Below are positions 7,589-15,708 of a DNA stretch of 21,435 bases, one piece after another. Position numbers and translations under genes: made by a program. The notes beneath the pieces were generated by a model. That model searched no databases. It had not been told where the DNA came from and saw nothing but the letters and a program-made list of their open reading frames with translations. How positions within the stretch are numbered: the stretch's first letter is position 1; every line of letters starts with the position of its first letter. Source of the stretch: Desulfobacteraceae bacterium (lineage in GTDB: Bacteria; Desulfobacterota; DSM-4660; Desulfatiglandales; Desulfatiglandaceae); the NCBI GenBank assembly GCA_030589715.1, contig JAUUVE010000004.1:1-21435 (forward strand). The letters are read 5' to 3'.

Positions 7589-7858
7589 TTAGTCCTCAAC
7601 TTTGGGGATATCATCGGGAAGAGGGTGATTTAGGTAGTCCTGGAGGATCTCTATCTTGTCAGCGCTTGACTTTCGCCTGTCAACGAAAAGGTGGTATTCT
7701 CCCCTTATCTGACAGATTCCGTCCTTCAGTTTCAGCCCTGCTGCTTCCAGGAGGTCATAATGGAGGTGGATGCCCCTTTGGACTAGCTTTTGTTCCAGTT
7801 CAGACAATCGATCTTTGAGCTCAGGGGAGTCTCCCCCCTTTTTCTTGGTAGATTTCAT
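7589..7858 (-). CDS. Conserved-looking small protein of unknown function
   Basis: 89 residues, ATG at 7858 with only a weak GGAAA upstream. The first 15 residues are lysine-rich; an amphipathic helix (SPELKDRLSELEQKLVQRGI) follows, then IHLHYDLLEAAG and a mixed strand/helix segment ending GEYHLFVDRRKS and KIEILQDYL. There are no membrane helices and a single Cys. The protein-like periodicity and charge balance support a real gene. I do not recognise an established family name. It lies on the same strand as dacB but 332 bases before it, and is divergent from moxR, sharing a 132-base upstream region. Confidence 0.7.
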   Translation of the reverse strand: MKSTKKKGGDSPELKDRLSELEQKLVQRGIHLHYDLLEAAGLKLKDGICQIRGEYHLFVDRRKSSADKIEILQDYLNHPLPDDIPKVED

Positions 7859-7878
7859 GGTGATTTCCGAATATCATC

Positions 7879-7907
7879 TTGATAGGGTCTGGCTTATACC
7901 ATAGAGT
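7879..7907 (+). promoter_or_regulatory. Candidate promoter of moxR-VWA operon
   Basis: TTGATA (7879-7884, 5 of 6 to the -35 consensus), a 17-base spacer and TAGAGT (7902-7907, 4 of 6) face the moxR gene. The expected transcript would start near 7914 and give a leader of about 77 bases. The call rests on consensus match and position only. Confidence 0.4.
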
Positions 7908-7990
7908 AAGGTTATTTTCAAACTGGTTTGGATACGAGCGGGTCGTTCGGATAAGGTAGGGCCTCTTGAGGACCGAGAAAGGAGCCACGC

Positions 7991-8893
7991 TTGGATTTAC
8001 ATTTTGAAAGCATCGATCGGGTGGTTGAGGAGCTGGCTGAGGCCCAATACATTGCTGATCGTGCCTTGGCAACCGTCCTTTTCCTCTCCCACCGCCTGGG
8101 AAAACCGATTTTTTTGGAGGGGGAGCCTGGCGTGGGCAAGACCGAAGTGGCCATTGTCATGTCGCGCCTCTTCTATACGGAACTTATAAGGCTACAATGT
8201 TATGAAGGGCTGGATGCCTCGACCTCCCTGTATGAATGGAACTATCCCAAGCAGCTCCTGCACATAAGATTAGAGGAACAGGGCCAGAAGGAAAAGGAAG
8301 AGATCGAAGAGCTCATTTACAGCCTCAAGTTCCTGATCAAGCGGCCCCTCCTTGAGGCAATATTGAGGTCTGAAGACAAGGCCCCCGTCCTCCTTATTGA
8401 CGAAATCGATCGCTCTGATGAGGAATTTGAGGCCTTCCTACTGGAGGTCCTCTCTGATTTTCAGATCACGATCCCCGAAATAGGGACCATCAAGGCAAAG
8501 ACGAGACCCATGGTGGTTGTTACCTCCAACCGTACCCGCGATGTCCACGACGCACTCAAGAGGCGGTGCCTCTACCACTGGATTGAATACCCATCATTTG
8601 AAAAGGAATACAGTATCATCATGACGCGCCTCGCTGGCATAGAATCCCGTTTTGCGGAACAGGTGACAAATTTTATGCAGAAGATCAGGACAGTGGATCT
8701 CCTCAAGAAGCCGGGCATCTCCGAGACCTTGGACTGGGCCCAGGCCCTCATGGTTATGCATAGGCAGTTCTTGGACGAAGAAGTGACCATGGAGACCCTG
8801 GGGTGCATCCTGAAGTACCAGGAGGATATAGAGAAGTTCAAGAAGGAGATATGGGCCGATCAAGATCAACGGGCCACCTACCTTCCCAGATGA
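7991..8893 (+). CDS. MoxR-family AAA+ ATPase (CoxD-like)
   Basis: 300 residues. Starts at TTG with AAAGGAG six bases upstream, which decides the start. Walker A is GEPGVGKT (44-51), Walker B LLIDEID (134-140), and the sensor-1 region TSNRTRDVHDALKRRC follows, with the arginine pair expected of an arginine finger; the C-terminal lid is helical. This is the MoxR class of AAA+ ATPases, which act as chaperones or metal-centre inserters and almost always pair with a VWA-domain partner, encoded here directly downstream. CoxD/CoxE of carbon monoxide dehydrogenase maturation are the closest named analogues, but no CO dehydrogenase genes are in the window, so the client protein is unknown. Confidence 0.92.
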   Translation: MDLHFESIDRVVEELAEAQYIADRALATVLFLSHRLGKPIFLEGEPGVGKTEVAIVMSRLFYTELIRLQCYEGLDASTSLYEWNYPKQLLHIRLEEQGQKEKEEIEELIYSLKFLIKRPLLEAILRSEDKAPVLLIDEIDRSDEEFEAFLLEVLSDFQITIPEIGTIKAKTRPMVVVTSNRTRDVHDALKRRCLYHWIEYPSFEKEYSIIMTRLAGIESRFAEQVTNFMQKIRTVDLLKKPGISETLDWAQALMVMHRQFLDEEVTMETLGCILKYQEDIEKFKKEIWADQDQRATYLPR

Positions 8894-8902
8894 GATTGTC
8901 CA

Positions 8903-10084
8903 TTGAAGAACTCCCGTCAGATAGGAAGAAGAGATCATTTTGGGTTGGCCGGCGAAGTAATACGTTTTGCCGGTTTTCTCAAAGACCGTGGTTTCAGGGT
9001 CTTTCAAAGCAGTGTCAAGGATGCCATTAGGGGCCTTGAGATAATTGGTCTTTTCAAAAGAGGTGATTTTCTCTCCTCACTTCGCTCGAACTTATGCACA
9101 AACGAACTGGAATGGAGCCAATTCCCCAATTTGTTCGATGAATTTTGGGATATGAAGGCCTTAGAGAGGGAGGAGCCGCCCCAGGAGAGCACCTCTGAAG
9201 ATAGAGAGGTCGAAGAGGTGAGGGCAGATGGAGAATTTCTTCATGACATTGATCAGCAAGGGGGCGCAGAGGCAGGGGATATCCACGAGAAGGAATGGTT
9301 GGAAGGGGTTACATACAGCTGCCTATCAAGGGTTGAGAAGAAGGATCTCGCCGACTTTGAGAGGGGGGATATTCATGTGGCCCAGCTTGCCCTCAAGAGG
9401 ATGATGGAGCCTTTCAAGATTACTGTCTCACGACGCTCCAAGAGGTCCCAAAGGGCCGCGAGCATGGATTTCCCCCGTATTATTAGACGGAGTCTGAAGA
9501 CAGGGGGCACTCCCATGGAGCTGTTCTACAGGGAGAAAAAGAGAAGGCTCAAACGGTTGGTGATACTTGCGGATGTTAGCGGCTCCATGGATCGGTACGC
9601 CAGGTTTGTGATGCCATTTCTTCTGGGGCTAAGAGGGGTGGGCTCCAGGGCAGAGGCCTACGTATTTTCCACCTCACTTTCTTCAATCTCCTTTATGATC
9701 AGACATCTAAGTTTCGAGAAGGCCCTAGTACGTATCGCCAGTGAAGTCCCCGACTGGTCAGGGGGTACAAGGATAGGTTATTCACTCCACCAGTTTAATC
9801 AAGGGCCGGGGCAGAGGCTCCTGAGTCGGAGGACTGTGGTGCTTATCCTGAGTGATGGCTGGGATCTGGGAGGAAAAGAGCTCCTGAGGCGAGAAATGGA
9901 GACGCTCAGCCGCAAGGCCTACTGTGTTGTCTGGCTGAATCCCTTGGCAGGGGATCCGGATTATGAGCCGGTGTGCCAGGGCATGAGGGTCGTTCTTCCG
10001 TATGTGGATCATTTCTTGCCCGTTGCTAATCTCCAAGGCCTCAAACGGGTGGGTCGGCTCCTCTCAAGGGTAATGACTCACTGA
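8903..10084 (+). CDS. CoxE-like VWA-domain protein, partner of the MoxR ATPase
   Basis: 393 residues from TTG at 8903, nine bases after the moxR stop and in the same frame. The N-terminal half (about 17-85) is the helical CoxE-type region (GEVIRFAGFLKDRGFRVF), followed by an acidic linker (87-130). The C-terminal half is a von Willebrand A domain with a complete MIDAS: DVSGS at 224-228, T289 in SGGTR, and D318 in LSDGW. The family works with MoxR ATPases in protein remodelling or metal-site maturation. The start is uncertain: no good Shine-Dalgarno precedes the TTG, and an ATG at 8890 overlapping the moxR stop (ATGA) opens a different frame. The 3' end overlaps the lolA 3' end by 7 bases (10078-10084). 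Confidence 0.9.
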   Translation: MKNSRQIGRRDHFGLAGEVIRFAGFLKDRGFRVFQSSVKDAIRGLEIIGLFKRGDFLSSLRSNLCTNELEWSQFPNLFDEFWDMKALEREEPPQESTSEDREVEEVRADGEFLHDIDQQGGAEAGDIHEKEWLEGVTYSCLSRVEKKDLADFERGDIHVAQLALKRMMEPFKITVSRRSKRSQRAASMDFPRIIRRSLKTGGTPMELFYREKKRRLKRLVILADVSGSMDRYARFVMPFLLGLRGVGSRAEAYVFSTSLSSISFMIRHLSFEKALVRIASEVPDWSGGTRIGYSLHQFNQGPGQRLLSRRTVVLILSDGWDLGGKELLRREMETLSRKAYCVVWLNPLAGDPDYEPVCQGMRVVLPYVDHFLPVANLQGLKRVGRLLSRVMTH

Positions 10085-10749
10085 ATTCCCTCCTTTACCA
10101 ACTTGACCCCCTCCGGGACCACAAAATGGAAAAAGCCCTCATCAAAATCCTTCTTTGGACTCAGATCTTTGAGTGTGAACCGGGTTATCCCGCCCAATTG
10201 GTTGTGAATTTCCACCACGCGGATATGATGGCCCTTTGTCACAATAAGGACTATTCTGTTAATCTCCTGCCAGGGCGGGTCTGGACTGAGTTGGATCTGA
10301 TATTCTCCCCCCTTGTTTCGACCAAGCAGGACAACTTGAAAGGTTTCCTCCACCTGGGAGAGACCGCGGAATATATCGCTCAGGAGCCTTAGCTCCTTAC
10401 CGAAGTCCTTTGAGGGATACTGGTACGCACGCCTCTTGTCAGGGATATACCACCAAAGTGTATTCCCGTTGGTGATGATGCTTTCGGGCTTCGGAGAGAG
10501 TTGCTCCAGCCTCAAGAAGTAGGGTGGTCTGAAATAGATCTCACCCGTTGCCAGATCCCCTTTGACCTTATTGCCCATCATGGTCATGGACCGAGTGATC
10601 ACCTCGCGGGTATAGTCGACCTTGAGTCCAGGGAGGTGCCCGTAGTTTTTTCGGACGCCTTCGAGAATATCAGAGAGCCCTTCATCGGCGAATGAGGCGC
10701 CATAAAACAGGAAGATAAAGACATGGATAAGGATAACGGCCCTTCGCAT
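10078..10749 (-). CDS. lolA: LolA-like periplasmic lipoprotein carrier
   Basis: 223 residues from the ATG at 10749, preceded by GGGAGGAAGG inside the end of ftsK. A signal peptide is clear: MRR, a hydrophobic core, then a cleavage-like ASFA near residue 21. The mature part has the LolA/LolB-like half-barrel pattern: an amphipathic start (LSDILEGVRKNYGHL), VDYTREV, GEIYFRPPYFLRLEQLSP, then WWYIPDKRRAYQYP. LolA ferries outer-membrane lipoproteins from LolCDE to the outer membrane. The start lies one base beyond the ftsK stop (TAGAATG), so translation is coupled. ftsK-lolA adjacency is common in proteobacteria. The open frame extends 28 codons upstream into ftsK, but that stretch is antithetical to a signal peptide and was left out. 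Confidence 0.9.
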   Translation of the reverse strand: MRRAVILIHVFIFLFYGASFADEGLSDILEGVRKNYGHLPGLKVDYTREVITRSMTMMGNKVKGDLATGEIYFRPPYFLRLEQLSPKPESIITNGNTLWWYIPDKRRAYQYPSKDFGKELRLLSDIFRGLSQVEETFQVVLLGRNKGGEYQIQLSPDPPWQEINRIVLIVTKGHHIRVVEIHNQLGGITRFTLKDLSPKKDFDEGFFHFVVPEGVKLVKEGIQ

Positions 10750-10750
10750 T

Positions 10751-12949
10751 CTATAACACCTTCCTCCCGTATACCTCACGCGGCCTGACCCCGTCGGAGG
10801 GTCCCACGATCCCATCCATCTCCCTGGCCTCAATCATCCTGGCTGCCCGGTTGTACCCCACCCTCAGTTTACGTTGAAGCATGGAAATGGAGGCCTGGCG
10901 TATCTTACACACCACTTCCACCGCCTCATCATATCTTTCATCCAGTTCCATTGCCTCCTCTTCTTTTCCGTCATCTTTGGCAATCTCGGATAGAATGGTG
11001 GGGTCATAATCTGGTTTCTGCTCGCCCCTTAAGAAATCGGTTACCCTTTTCACCTCTTCTTCAGTGACGTACGCCCCATGGATCCTTGTGAGACGTCCGA
11101 CACCGGGCGGGATGAAGAGCATGTCCCCTTCACCCAGAAGATGCTCTGCTCCATTGGTATCCAGGATGGTCCTGGAATCCACTTTGGAAGAGACCTGGAA
11201 GGATATCCGGGTGGGAAAATTGGCCTTTATAATGCCTGTAAGCACATTGACCGAAGGGCGTTGGGTGGCAATTATGAGATGGATGCCTGCGGCGCGGGCC
11301 ATCTGCGCTAGCCGCGTGATCGCCTCTTCAACCTCCTTAGAGGAAATCATCATCAAGTCGGCCAATTCATCGATGATCAGTATGATGTAGGGCAAGGTGT
11401 TATCCTGGGCTGGGGCCCCATCCACGGTGGCGCTCTTCCGCTCCTTGATTACCTTGCGGTTGTAAGTATCAATATTTCTGACACCCTTGTCTGACAAGAG
11501 CTCATAGCGTCTTTCCATCTCTTCCACTGCCCATCTAAGGGCCTTGGTGGCCTCCTTGGGTTGGGACACCACCGGATGAAGCAGGTGGGGGATATCGCGG
11601 TATACGGAAAGCTCGATCCTTTTCGGGTCAATCATCAGGAGTCGCACCATCTCCGGAGAAAACTTGAACAGCAGGCTTTCGATCATGGTATTTATGGAAA
11701 CGCTTTTTCCGGTCCCGGTAGCCCCGGCAACAAGCAGGTGGGGCATTCTGGAAAGATCTGCGATGACGGGCGATCCGGTGATGTCCTTTCCAAGGGCTAT
11801 TGGCAATTTGTACTTTGAATTCTTGAAGGAGGACTCTGAAAGGACCTCCTTCAAGTACACCATTTCCCTCTGGTTGTTGGGTATTTCGATCCCAATGGCT
11901 GCTTTACCCGGAATTGGCGCGACTATTCTGATGCTGGGTGCCCTGAGAGTCAGCGCAAGATCATCTGATAGGCCTGCTACCTTACTTATCTTTATGCCCG
12001 GCGCCGGCTTGAATTCATACATGGTGATCACCGGGCCTGGAAGGATCTCCCTGACCTCTCCTTCCACACCAAAGTCGGCCAGTTTTCTCTCAAGACGGCG
12101 GGCATTCATCTCAAGGCTTTCTTGTTGTATCTCGATATTCTCTCTTTCAGGCGGATCATCCAGGAGGTCTAGTGGGGGCAACTTGAATTCCCCCGCTGTA
12201 TGCATAAACGGGAACTGCTCTTGCTCAGGTCTCTTGTCTTTTTCCGGGGCCGCCTTGACAATGGTCACCTTGGGCCTCGATTTCATCTTTTTCCTGGCCA
12301 GCATGCTCTTTCGCGCCCTCCTCTTTCGCTCCTTCCTTTTTGTGGCCATGTCCCTAATGCGCCTTAGCACGCCCAGGGCCCCCAGGCCCAAGCCCGAAAA
12401 GAGGCTGCCCAAGGAGAGGTGGGTTGCACCCATGAGGGAAATAATAAAGATCGTAGAGAGGAAGACATAGGCCCCAAACTGGTTTAGGAAGCTTTTTGCC
12501 CATCCGGCCACGTAAAGTCCAACCAGCCCCCCGGCAATCATGTTTCCACCCCTGAAGCCCACAAGTTCATGAAATTGTAAGCATAGGATGCCGGAAAAGC
12601 AAAGGGGGAGTGCGAGGGAGGAGCTGGCGGTTATGACAGGATACGCTGGACCGCGACCACGGAATGAGAGGTAGGTCATGGCAAGCAAGATGATTACAAG
12701 CCAGAAGGCGGCAAGGCCTAGCAGGAAAAACAGCCCACCGGCCAGATGCGCCCCAACGGTGCCGAAGAGGTTATGGGCTTTGCCCAAGGGGCCAGTGAGA
12801 TTCCAGAAAAGTTTATCCGCAGGGTGATATGAGAAGAGGCTTCCACCCAGGATTATGGCCGTGAGCAGGAAGACGAGGCCAAGGATCTCTTTTCCGATGG
12901 GCCGCGGGGGTTTATCCGTTTTGCCCTTTGCACCTGATTTGCGGGTCAA
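10751..12949 (-). CDS. ftsK: DNA translocase FtsK/SpoIIIE
   Basis: 732 residues from TTG at 12949, with GGAG eight bases upstream. N-terminal membrane helices (about 22-40, 68-96, 110-125, 136-150, 160-178) anchor it at the division septum. A short basic linker (200-228) replaces the long linker of Escherichia coli FtsK, making this a compact FtsK/SpoIIIE. The motor has Walker A GATGTGKS (409-416), Walker B LIIDELAD (524-531) and ATQRPSV (561-567). The C-terminal gamma winged helix (about 671-732, RAARMIEAREMDG) reads polar chromosome sequences. It pumps DNA and helps resolve chromosome dimers with XerCD. It sits between rnj upstream and lolA downstream on the same strand. Confidence 0.97.
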   Translation of the reverse strand: MTRKSGAKGKTDKPPRPIGKEILGLVFLLTAIILGGSLFSYHPADKLFWNLTGPLGKAHNLFGTVGAHLAGGLFFLLGLAAFWLVIILLAMTYLSFRGRGPAYPVITASSSLALPLCFSGILCLQFHELVGFRGGNMIAGGLVGLYVAGWAKSFLNQFGAYVFLSTIFIISLMGATHLSLGSLFSGLGLGALGVLRRIRDMATKRKERKRRARKSMLARKKMKSRPKVTIVKAAPEKDKRPEQEQFPFMHTAGEFKLPPLDLLDDPPERENIEIQQESLEMNARRLERKLADFGVEGEVREILPGPVITMYEFKPAPGIKISKVAGLSDDLALTLRAPSIRIVAPIPGKAAIGIEIPNNQREMVYLKEVLSESSFKNSKYKLPIALGKDITGSPVIADLSRMPHLLVAGATGTGKSVSINTMIESLLFKFSPEMVRLLMIDPKRIELSVYRDIPHLLHPVVSQPKEATKALRWAVEEMERRYELLSDKGVRNIDTYNRKVIKERKSATVDGAPAQDNTLPYIILIIDELADLMMISSKEVEEAITRLAQMARAAGIHLIIATQRPSVNVLTGIIKANFPTRISFQVSSKVDSRTILDTNGAEHLLGEGDMLFIPPGVGRLTRIHGAYVTEEEVKRVTDFLRGEQKPDYDPTILSEIAKDDGKEEEAMELDERYDEAVEVVCKIRQASISMLQRKLRVGYNRAARMIEAREMDGIVGPSDGVRPREVYGRKVL

Positions 12950-12997
12950 ATTTCATCTCCAGGGTTTGGTCTTTGGTAACTCCAAGTTTCAAGTTTT

Positions 12998-13003
12998 ATT
13001 ATA
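12998..13003 (-). promoter_or_regulatory. Candidate -10 box upstream of ftsK
   Basis: A perfect TATAAT reads on the minus strand, 49 bases before the ftsK TTG, within the 180-base gap that separates ftsK from rnj. No good TTGACA-like hexamer lies 16-18 bases further up, so this may be a weak or activator-dependent promoter, or chance. Confidence 0.3.
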
Positions 13004-13129
13004 GACCTATTCTTCGTATCTTCTTGGATGCACGGAGGACATGACATCTCCAAAATTTTTTTCTTAAACACTATAGCGTGATCAGACACCTTAGAGGTCC
13101 GGCTGCCGATAGAACGAGACGTCCCGGTT

Positions 13130-14779
13130 TCAGACCGGAATAATGGTCGGGATTATCAAGGGTCTCCTTTCAATGACGCTTTGGAAAAAATGTTTCAACC
13201 GCCTCTTAATATCCAGTTCTACCCCGGTCCACTCGATGGGTGATGACCGGTCAAGCTCGTCAAGTACCTCCAGTACAATGCATTTGGCATCCTCCAGGAT
13301 TGACCCTGTCTCATCTTCCAACACAAAGCCCCTGGAGATGATTTCAGGACCATAGATCGTCTCTCCGGTATCTTCATCCAGGGCCAGTATGACGATCACC
13401 ATACCATGTCCGCTGAGCCTCCTTCGATCCCTCAGGACCATCTCTTCAACATCTCCCACCCCTTTTCCATCCACAAAGATCCGACCCGCATGGACATGCC
13501 CCTCCAATCGTGCCTCCTGGTTTTCAAAAGAGATGATGTCACCGTCTTCTGCAACAATCACTCGATCCTCATCCATGCCCATGTCCAGGGCCAGCTGAGC
13601 GTGTTTCACAAGATGCCTGTATTCACCGTGAATGGGGATAAAAAAGCGGGGCTTTACCAGACTTAACATTAGTTTCAGTTCTTCTCTTTTGGCATGACCG
13701 GAGGTGTGTATTTCCGATACCTTTTCATAGACCACCTCAGCTCCCATGCGATAGAGGTTGTTTATGGTGGCGGTTATGGCCTTCTCATTGCCAGGGATAA
13801 ATCGCGAAGAAAGGATGACCATGTCACCCTGCTTTATTGTAATGCGTTTGTGTCTCCCCTGGGCCATCCTGGTCAGGGCCGACATGGGTTCGCCCTGGCT
13901 CCCCGTGGTGATGACCGTGATACGCCGATCCGGAAACTGACTGATCTGACTCTCGCTGATTTCCACATCCTCAGGTATGCTGATAAACCCTTCTTGCTTG
14001 GCAATACCTATATTTGTGACCATGCTCTTTCCGTTAAAGACAACCTTTCTTCCAAACTGCACTGCCAGATTGACGACCTGTTGAATTCGAGCGATATTGG
14101 AGGCAAAACTGGCCAAGATGACCCTGCCCCGGCATGCCCGAAAAAGGTCTTCGAGGGTTTTTGTTACCTCTCTTTCGCTAAGGGTAAATCCCTCCTTTTC
14201 GGCATTGGTGGAATCGGAGAAGAGGGCGAGGACCCCCTTTCCTCCAAAATGGGCAAAGCGGCCCAGGTCTGTAAGTTGTGAGCCTACTGGTGTGGGATCG
14301 ATCCTGAAGTCACCGGAATGTATGATAGTCCCCTCATCTGTTTCAATTGCAAGGCCGACTCCGTCAACGATGCTATGGTTTACCCCAATATATTCCACCT
14401 TGAAGGGGCCGAACCGGGTGGTATCTCCGGGCCTTATCTTGCAAAGATCGGGGTCTTCAGGTAAATGGTGTTCCTTTAGCTTCTCCTTCAATAGCTCCAG
14501 TGTGAAGCTTGTACCAAATACGGGGACGCAAATCTCTTTTAGGAGGAAGGGCATTGCGCCTATATGATCTTCATGACCATGGGTCAGAATTATGGCCTTG
14601 ACCATATCCCTGTTTTCCCTGAGGTATTGAAAATCCGGTATCACCAGATCGACCCCAGGCATATAGTCATCTGGGAACATTATGCCTGCGTCCACCACCA
14701 AGATGTAATGGTCATCTTGGATGACCATCATATTACGCCCGATTTCTCCCAGACCGCCCAGCGGTATGACCTTGAGCAT
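13130..14779 (-). CDS. rnj: Ribonuclease J
   Basis: 549 residues, ATG at 14779 with a modest AGGGA upstream. Metallo-beta-lactamase fold with the zinc motif HGHEDH (67-72), NHS (H134), HSGDFRID (H154, D157), then the beta-CASP part with SGHA (360-363) and IHGEYRHL (383-390), and the C-terminal oligomerisation domain. RNase J has endonuclease and 5'-3' exonuclease activity on 5'-monophosphate RNA and is central to mRNA decay and rRNA maturation. Together with Orn in this window it suggests an RNA-turnover set without dependence on RNase E, though RNase E elsewhere cannot be excluded. A small hairpin (CCGGT-CTGAA-ACCGG) spans the stop codon, but lacks a T-run. Confidence 0.96.
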   Translation of the reverse strand: MLKVIPLGGLGEIGRNMMVIQDDHYILVVDAGIMFPDDYMPGVDLVIPDFQYLRENRDMVKAIILTHGHEDHIGAMPFLLKEICVPVFGTSFTLELLKEKLKEHHLPEDPDLCKIRPGDTTRFGPFKVEYIGVNHSIVDGVGLAIETDEGTIIHSGDFRIDPTPVGSQLTDLGRFAHFGGKGVLALFSDSTNAEKEGFTLSEREVTKTLEDLFRACRGRVILASFASNIARIQQVVNLAVQFGRKVVFNGKSMVTNIGIAKQEGFISIPEDVEISESQISQFPDRRITVITTGSQGEPMSALTRMAQGRHKRITIKQGDMVILSSRFIPGNEKAITATINNLYRMGAEVVYEKVSEIHTSGHAKREELKLMLSLVKPRFFIPIHGEYRHLVKHAQLALDMGMDEDRVIVAEDGDIISFENQEARLEGHVHAGRIFVDGKGVGDVEEMVLRDRRRLSGHGMVIVILALDEDTGETIYGPEIISRGFVLEDETGSILEDAKCIVLEVLDELDRSSPIEWTGVELDIKRRLKHFFQSVIERRPLIIPTIIPV

Positions 14780-14938
14780 TTCTATCCCTATTTATTCAAA
14801 AGGTATTCGACCCAATCCCCAGGGGAAGGCAGCACTGGGGTACCAGAGGCAAGAGGTGGCTATTTCACTGAATAAACAGTACCTTAACCTTTTAGAACCT
14901 AACAGTCAATAGGGAACGGTCTTCTTGAACCCCCGGCT

Positions 14939-14967
14939 TTGTCAATCAGCTTGATTTGGCATATTTT
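14939..14967 (+). promoter_or_regulatory. ssb: Candidate ssb promoter
   Basis: TTGTCA (14939-14944, 5 of 6), a 17-base spacer and TATTTT (14962-14967, 4 of 6) lead into ssb, with a predicted leader of about 78 bases. It lies in the 272-base gap shared with the divergent rnj gene. For rnj the best minus-strand candidate is TTGACT at 14909-14904 with TAAGGT at 14886-14881, which is weaker. I saw no LexA-type box. Confidence 0.4.
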
Positions 14968-15051
14968 TTTGTGGTAGGGTGCCGTATGAGGTGATATCTA
15001 TCGTTTCTACCAAACCTTTTTCAGGCCACTCAAAAATAAGGAGATGAAAGA

Positions 15052-15471
15052 ATGGCAGGCGTAAATAAGGTTATACTGATCGGACATTTAGGTGCAGACC
15101 CTGAAGTTAGATATACTCCCAGCGGTACAGCGGTCGCCAATTTCCGGATCGCTACAACCGAGGAGTGGAAGGACAAGAATACAGGGGAAAAACAGGAACG
15201 TACCGAATGGCATCGGATTGACGCATGGAGACGTCTTGGAGAAATCTGTGGAGAGTATCTCCACAAGGGAAGCCAGGTCTATATAGAAGGGAGATTGCAA
15301 ACAGATACATGGGAAGATCGGGATGGCAATAAACGGTACACTACAAAGATCGTTGCCCAGAAAATGCAGATGTTAGGCTCAGCAGCAAAAGGTGGGCGGG
15401 TAGAGTCCTCGAGTGAAAGCTTCCCCGTGGAAGAGCCGATAGATGTCCCTGAGGATGAAATCCCCTTTTGA
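15052..15471 (+). CDS. ssb: Single-stranded DNA-binding protein
   Basis: 139 residues, ATG at 15052 with AAGGAG eight bases upstream. The N-terminal OB fold (1-110) has the family pattern: MAGVNKVILIGHLGADPEVR, TAVANFRIAT, TEWHRIDAW, and YIEGRLQTDTWEDRDG. A short serine/glycine-containing linker leads to the acidic C-terminal tip DVPEDEIPF, the protein-interaction peptide that docks recombination and replication enzymes. Length is shorter than Escherichia coli SSB (178) because of the short linker. It coats ssDNA during replication and repair. It is alone on the plus strand between rnj and the convergent tatA operon, 18 bases from the tatA stop. Confidence 0.97.
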   Translation: MAGVNKVILIGHLGADPEVRYTPSGTAVANFRIATTEEWKDKNTGEKQERTEWHRIDAWRRLGEICGEYLHKGSQVYIEGRLQTDTWEDRDGNKRYTTKIVAQKMQMLGSAAKGGRVESSSESFPVEEPIDVPEDEIPF

Positions 15472-15489
15472 AGCCCCTTAGGTCTTCGG

Positions 15490-15684
15490 TCAGGTCTTAT
15501 CCTCGACCGTCTCCTCTTCCTCTTTAGGGGCAGCTATCTCGTCTTGGGATTCGCTAGTGGCCTTCTTAAAGTTCTTGATTCCTTTGCCTAGTCCACTGCC
15601 TATCTGGGGCAGTTTGCCAGCCCCAAAAATGATCAGGATGATGATCAATATTATGATCAATTCCGGCATACCTATACCAAACAT
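15490..15684 (-). CDS. tatA: Sec-independent (Tat) translocase subunit TatA
   Basis: 64 residues, ATG at 15684 with a strong GGAGGT upstream. Short N-terminus MFGIGMPEL, one membrane helix rich in isoleucine (about 8-22), the hinge FGAGKLPQIGSGLG, then an amphipathic helix KGIKNFKKA and a free, acidic tail. This is the TatA/TatE pattern; TatB would be longer. TatA oligomers form the pore or membrane-thinning patch for export of folded proteins. tatB and tatC are not in the window. It is the last gene of the minus-strand cluster downstream of sucCD. Confidence 0.95.
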   Translation of the reverse strand: MFGIGMPELIIILIIILIIFGAGKLPQIGSGLGKGIKNFKKATSESQDEIAAPKEEEETVEDKT

Positions 15685-15708
15685 CGATTTACCTCCGCTT
15701 TTCCGAGT

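Noticed and set aside
11664..12470. 268-codon plus-strand open frame within ftsK
   Set aside because: It is the complement of an intact ftsK and is rich in residues typical of antisense frames (S, R, P). No motif was recognised.
13034..13063. Stem plus T-run in the ftsK-rnj gap, read as a plus-strand terminator
   Set aside because: The stem is only about four pairs and there is no plus-strand gene upstream for it to end; on the minus strand the T-run is on the wrong side.
13694..14281. 195-codon plus-strand open frame within rnj
   Set aside because: It lies opposite the RNase J catalytic and beta-CASP region and has no recognisable domain.
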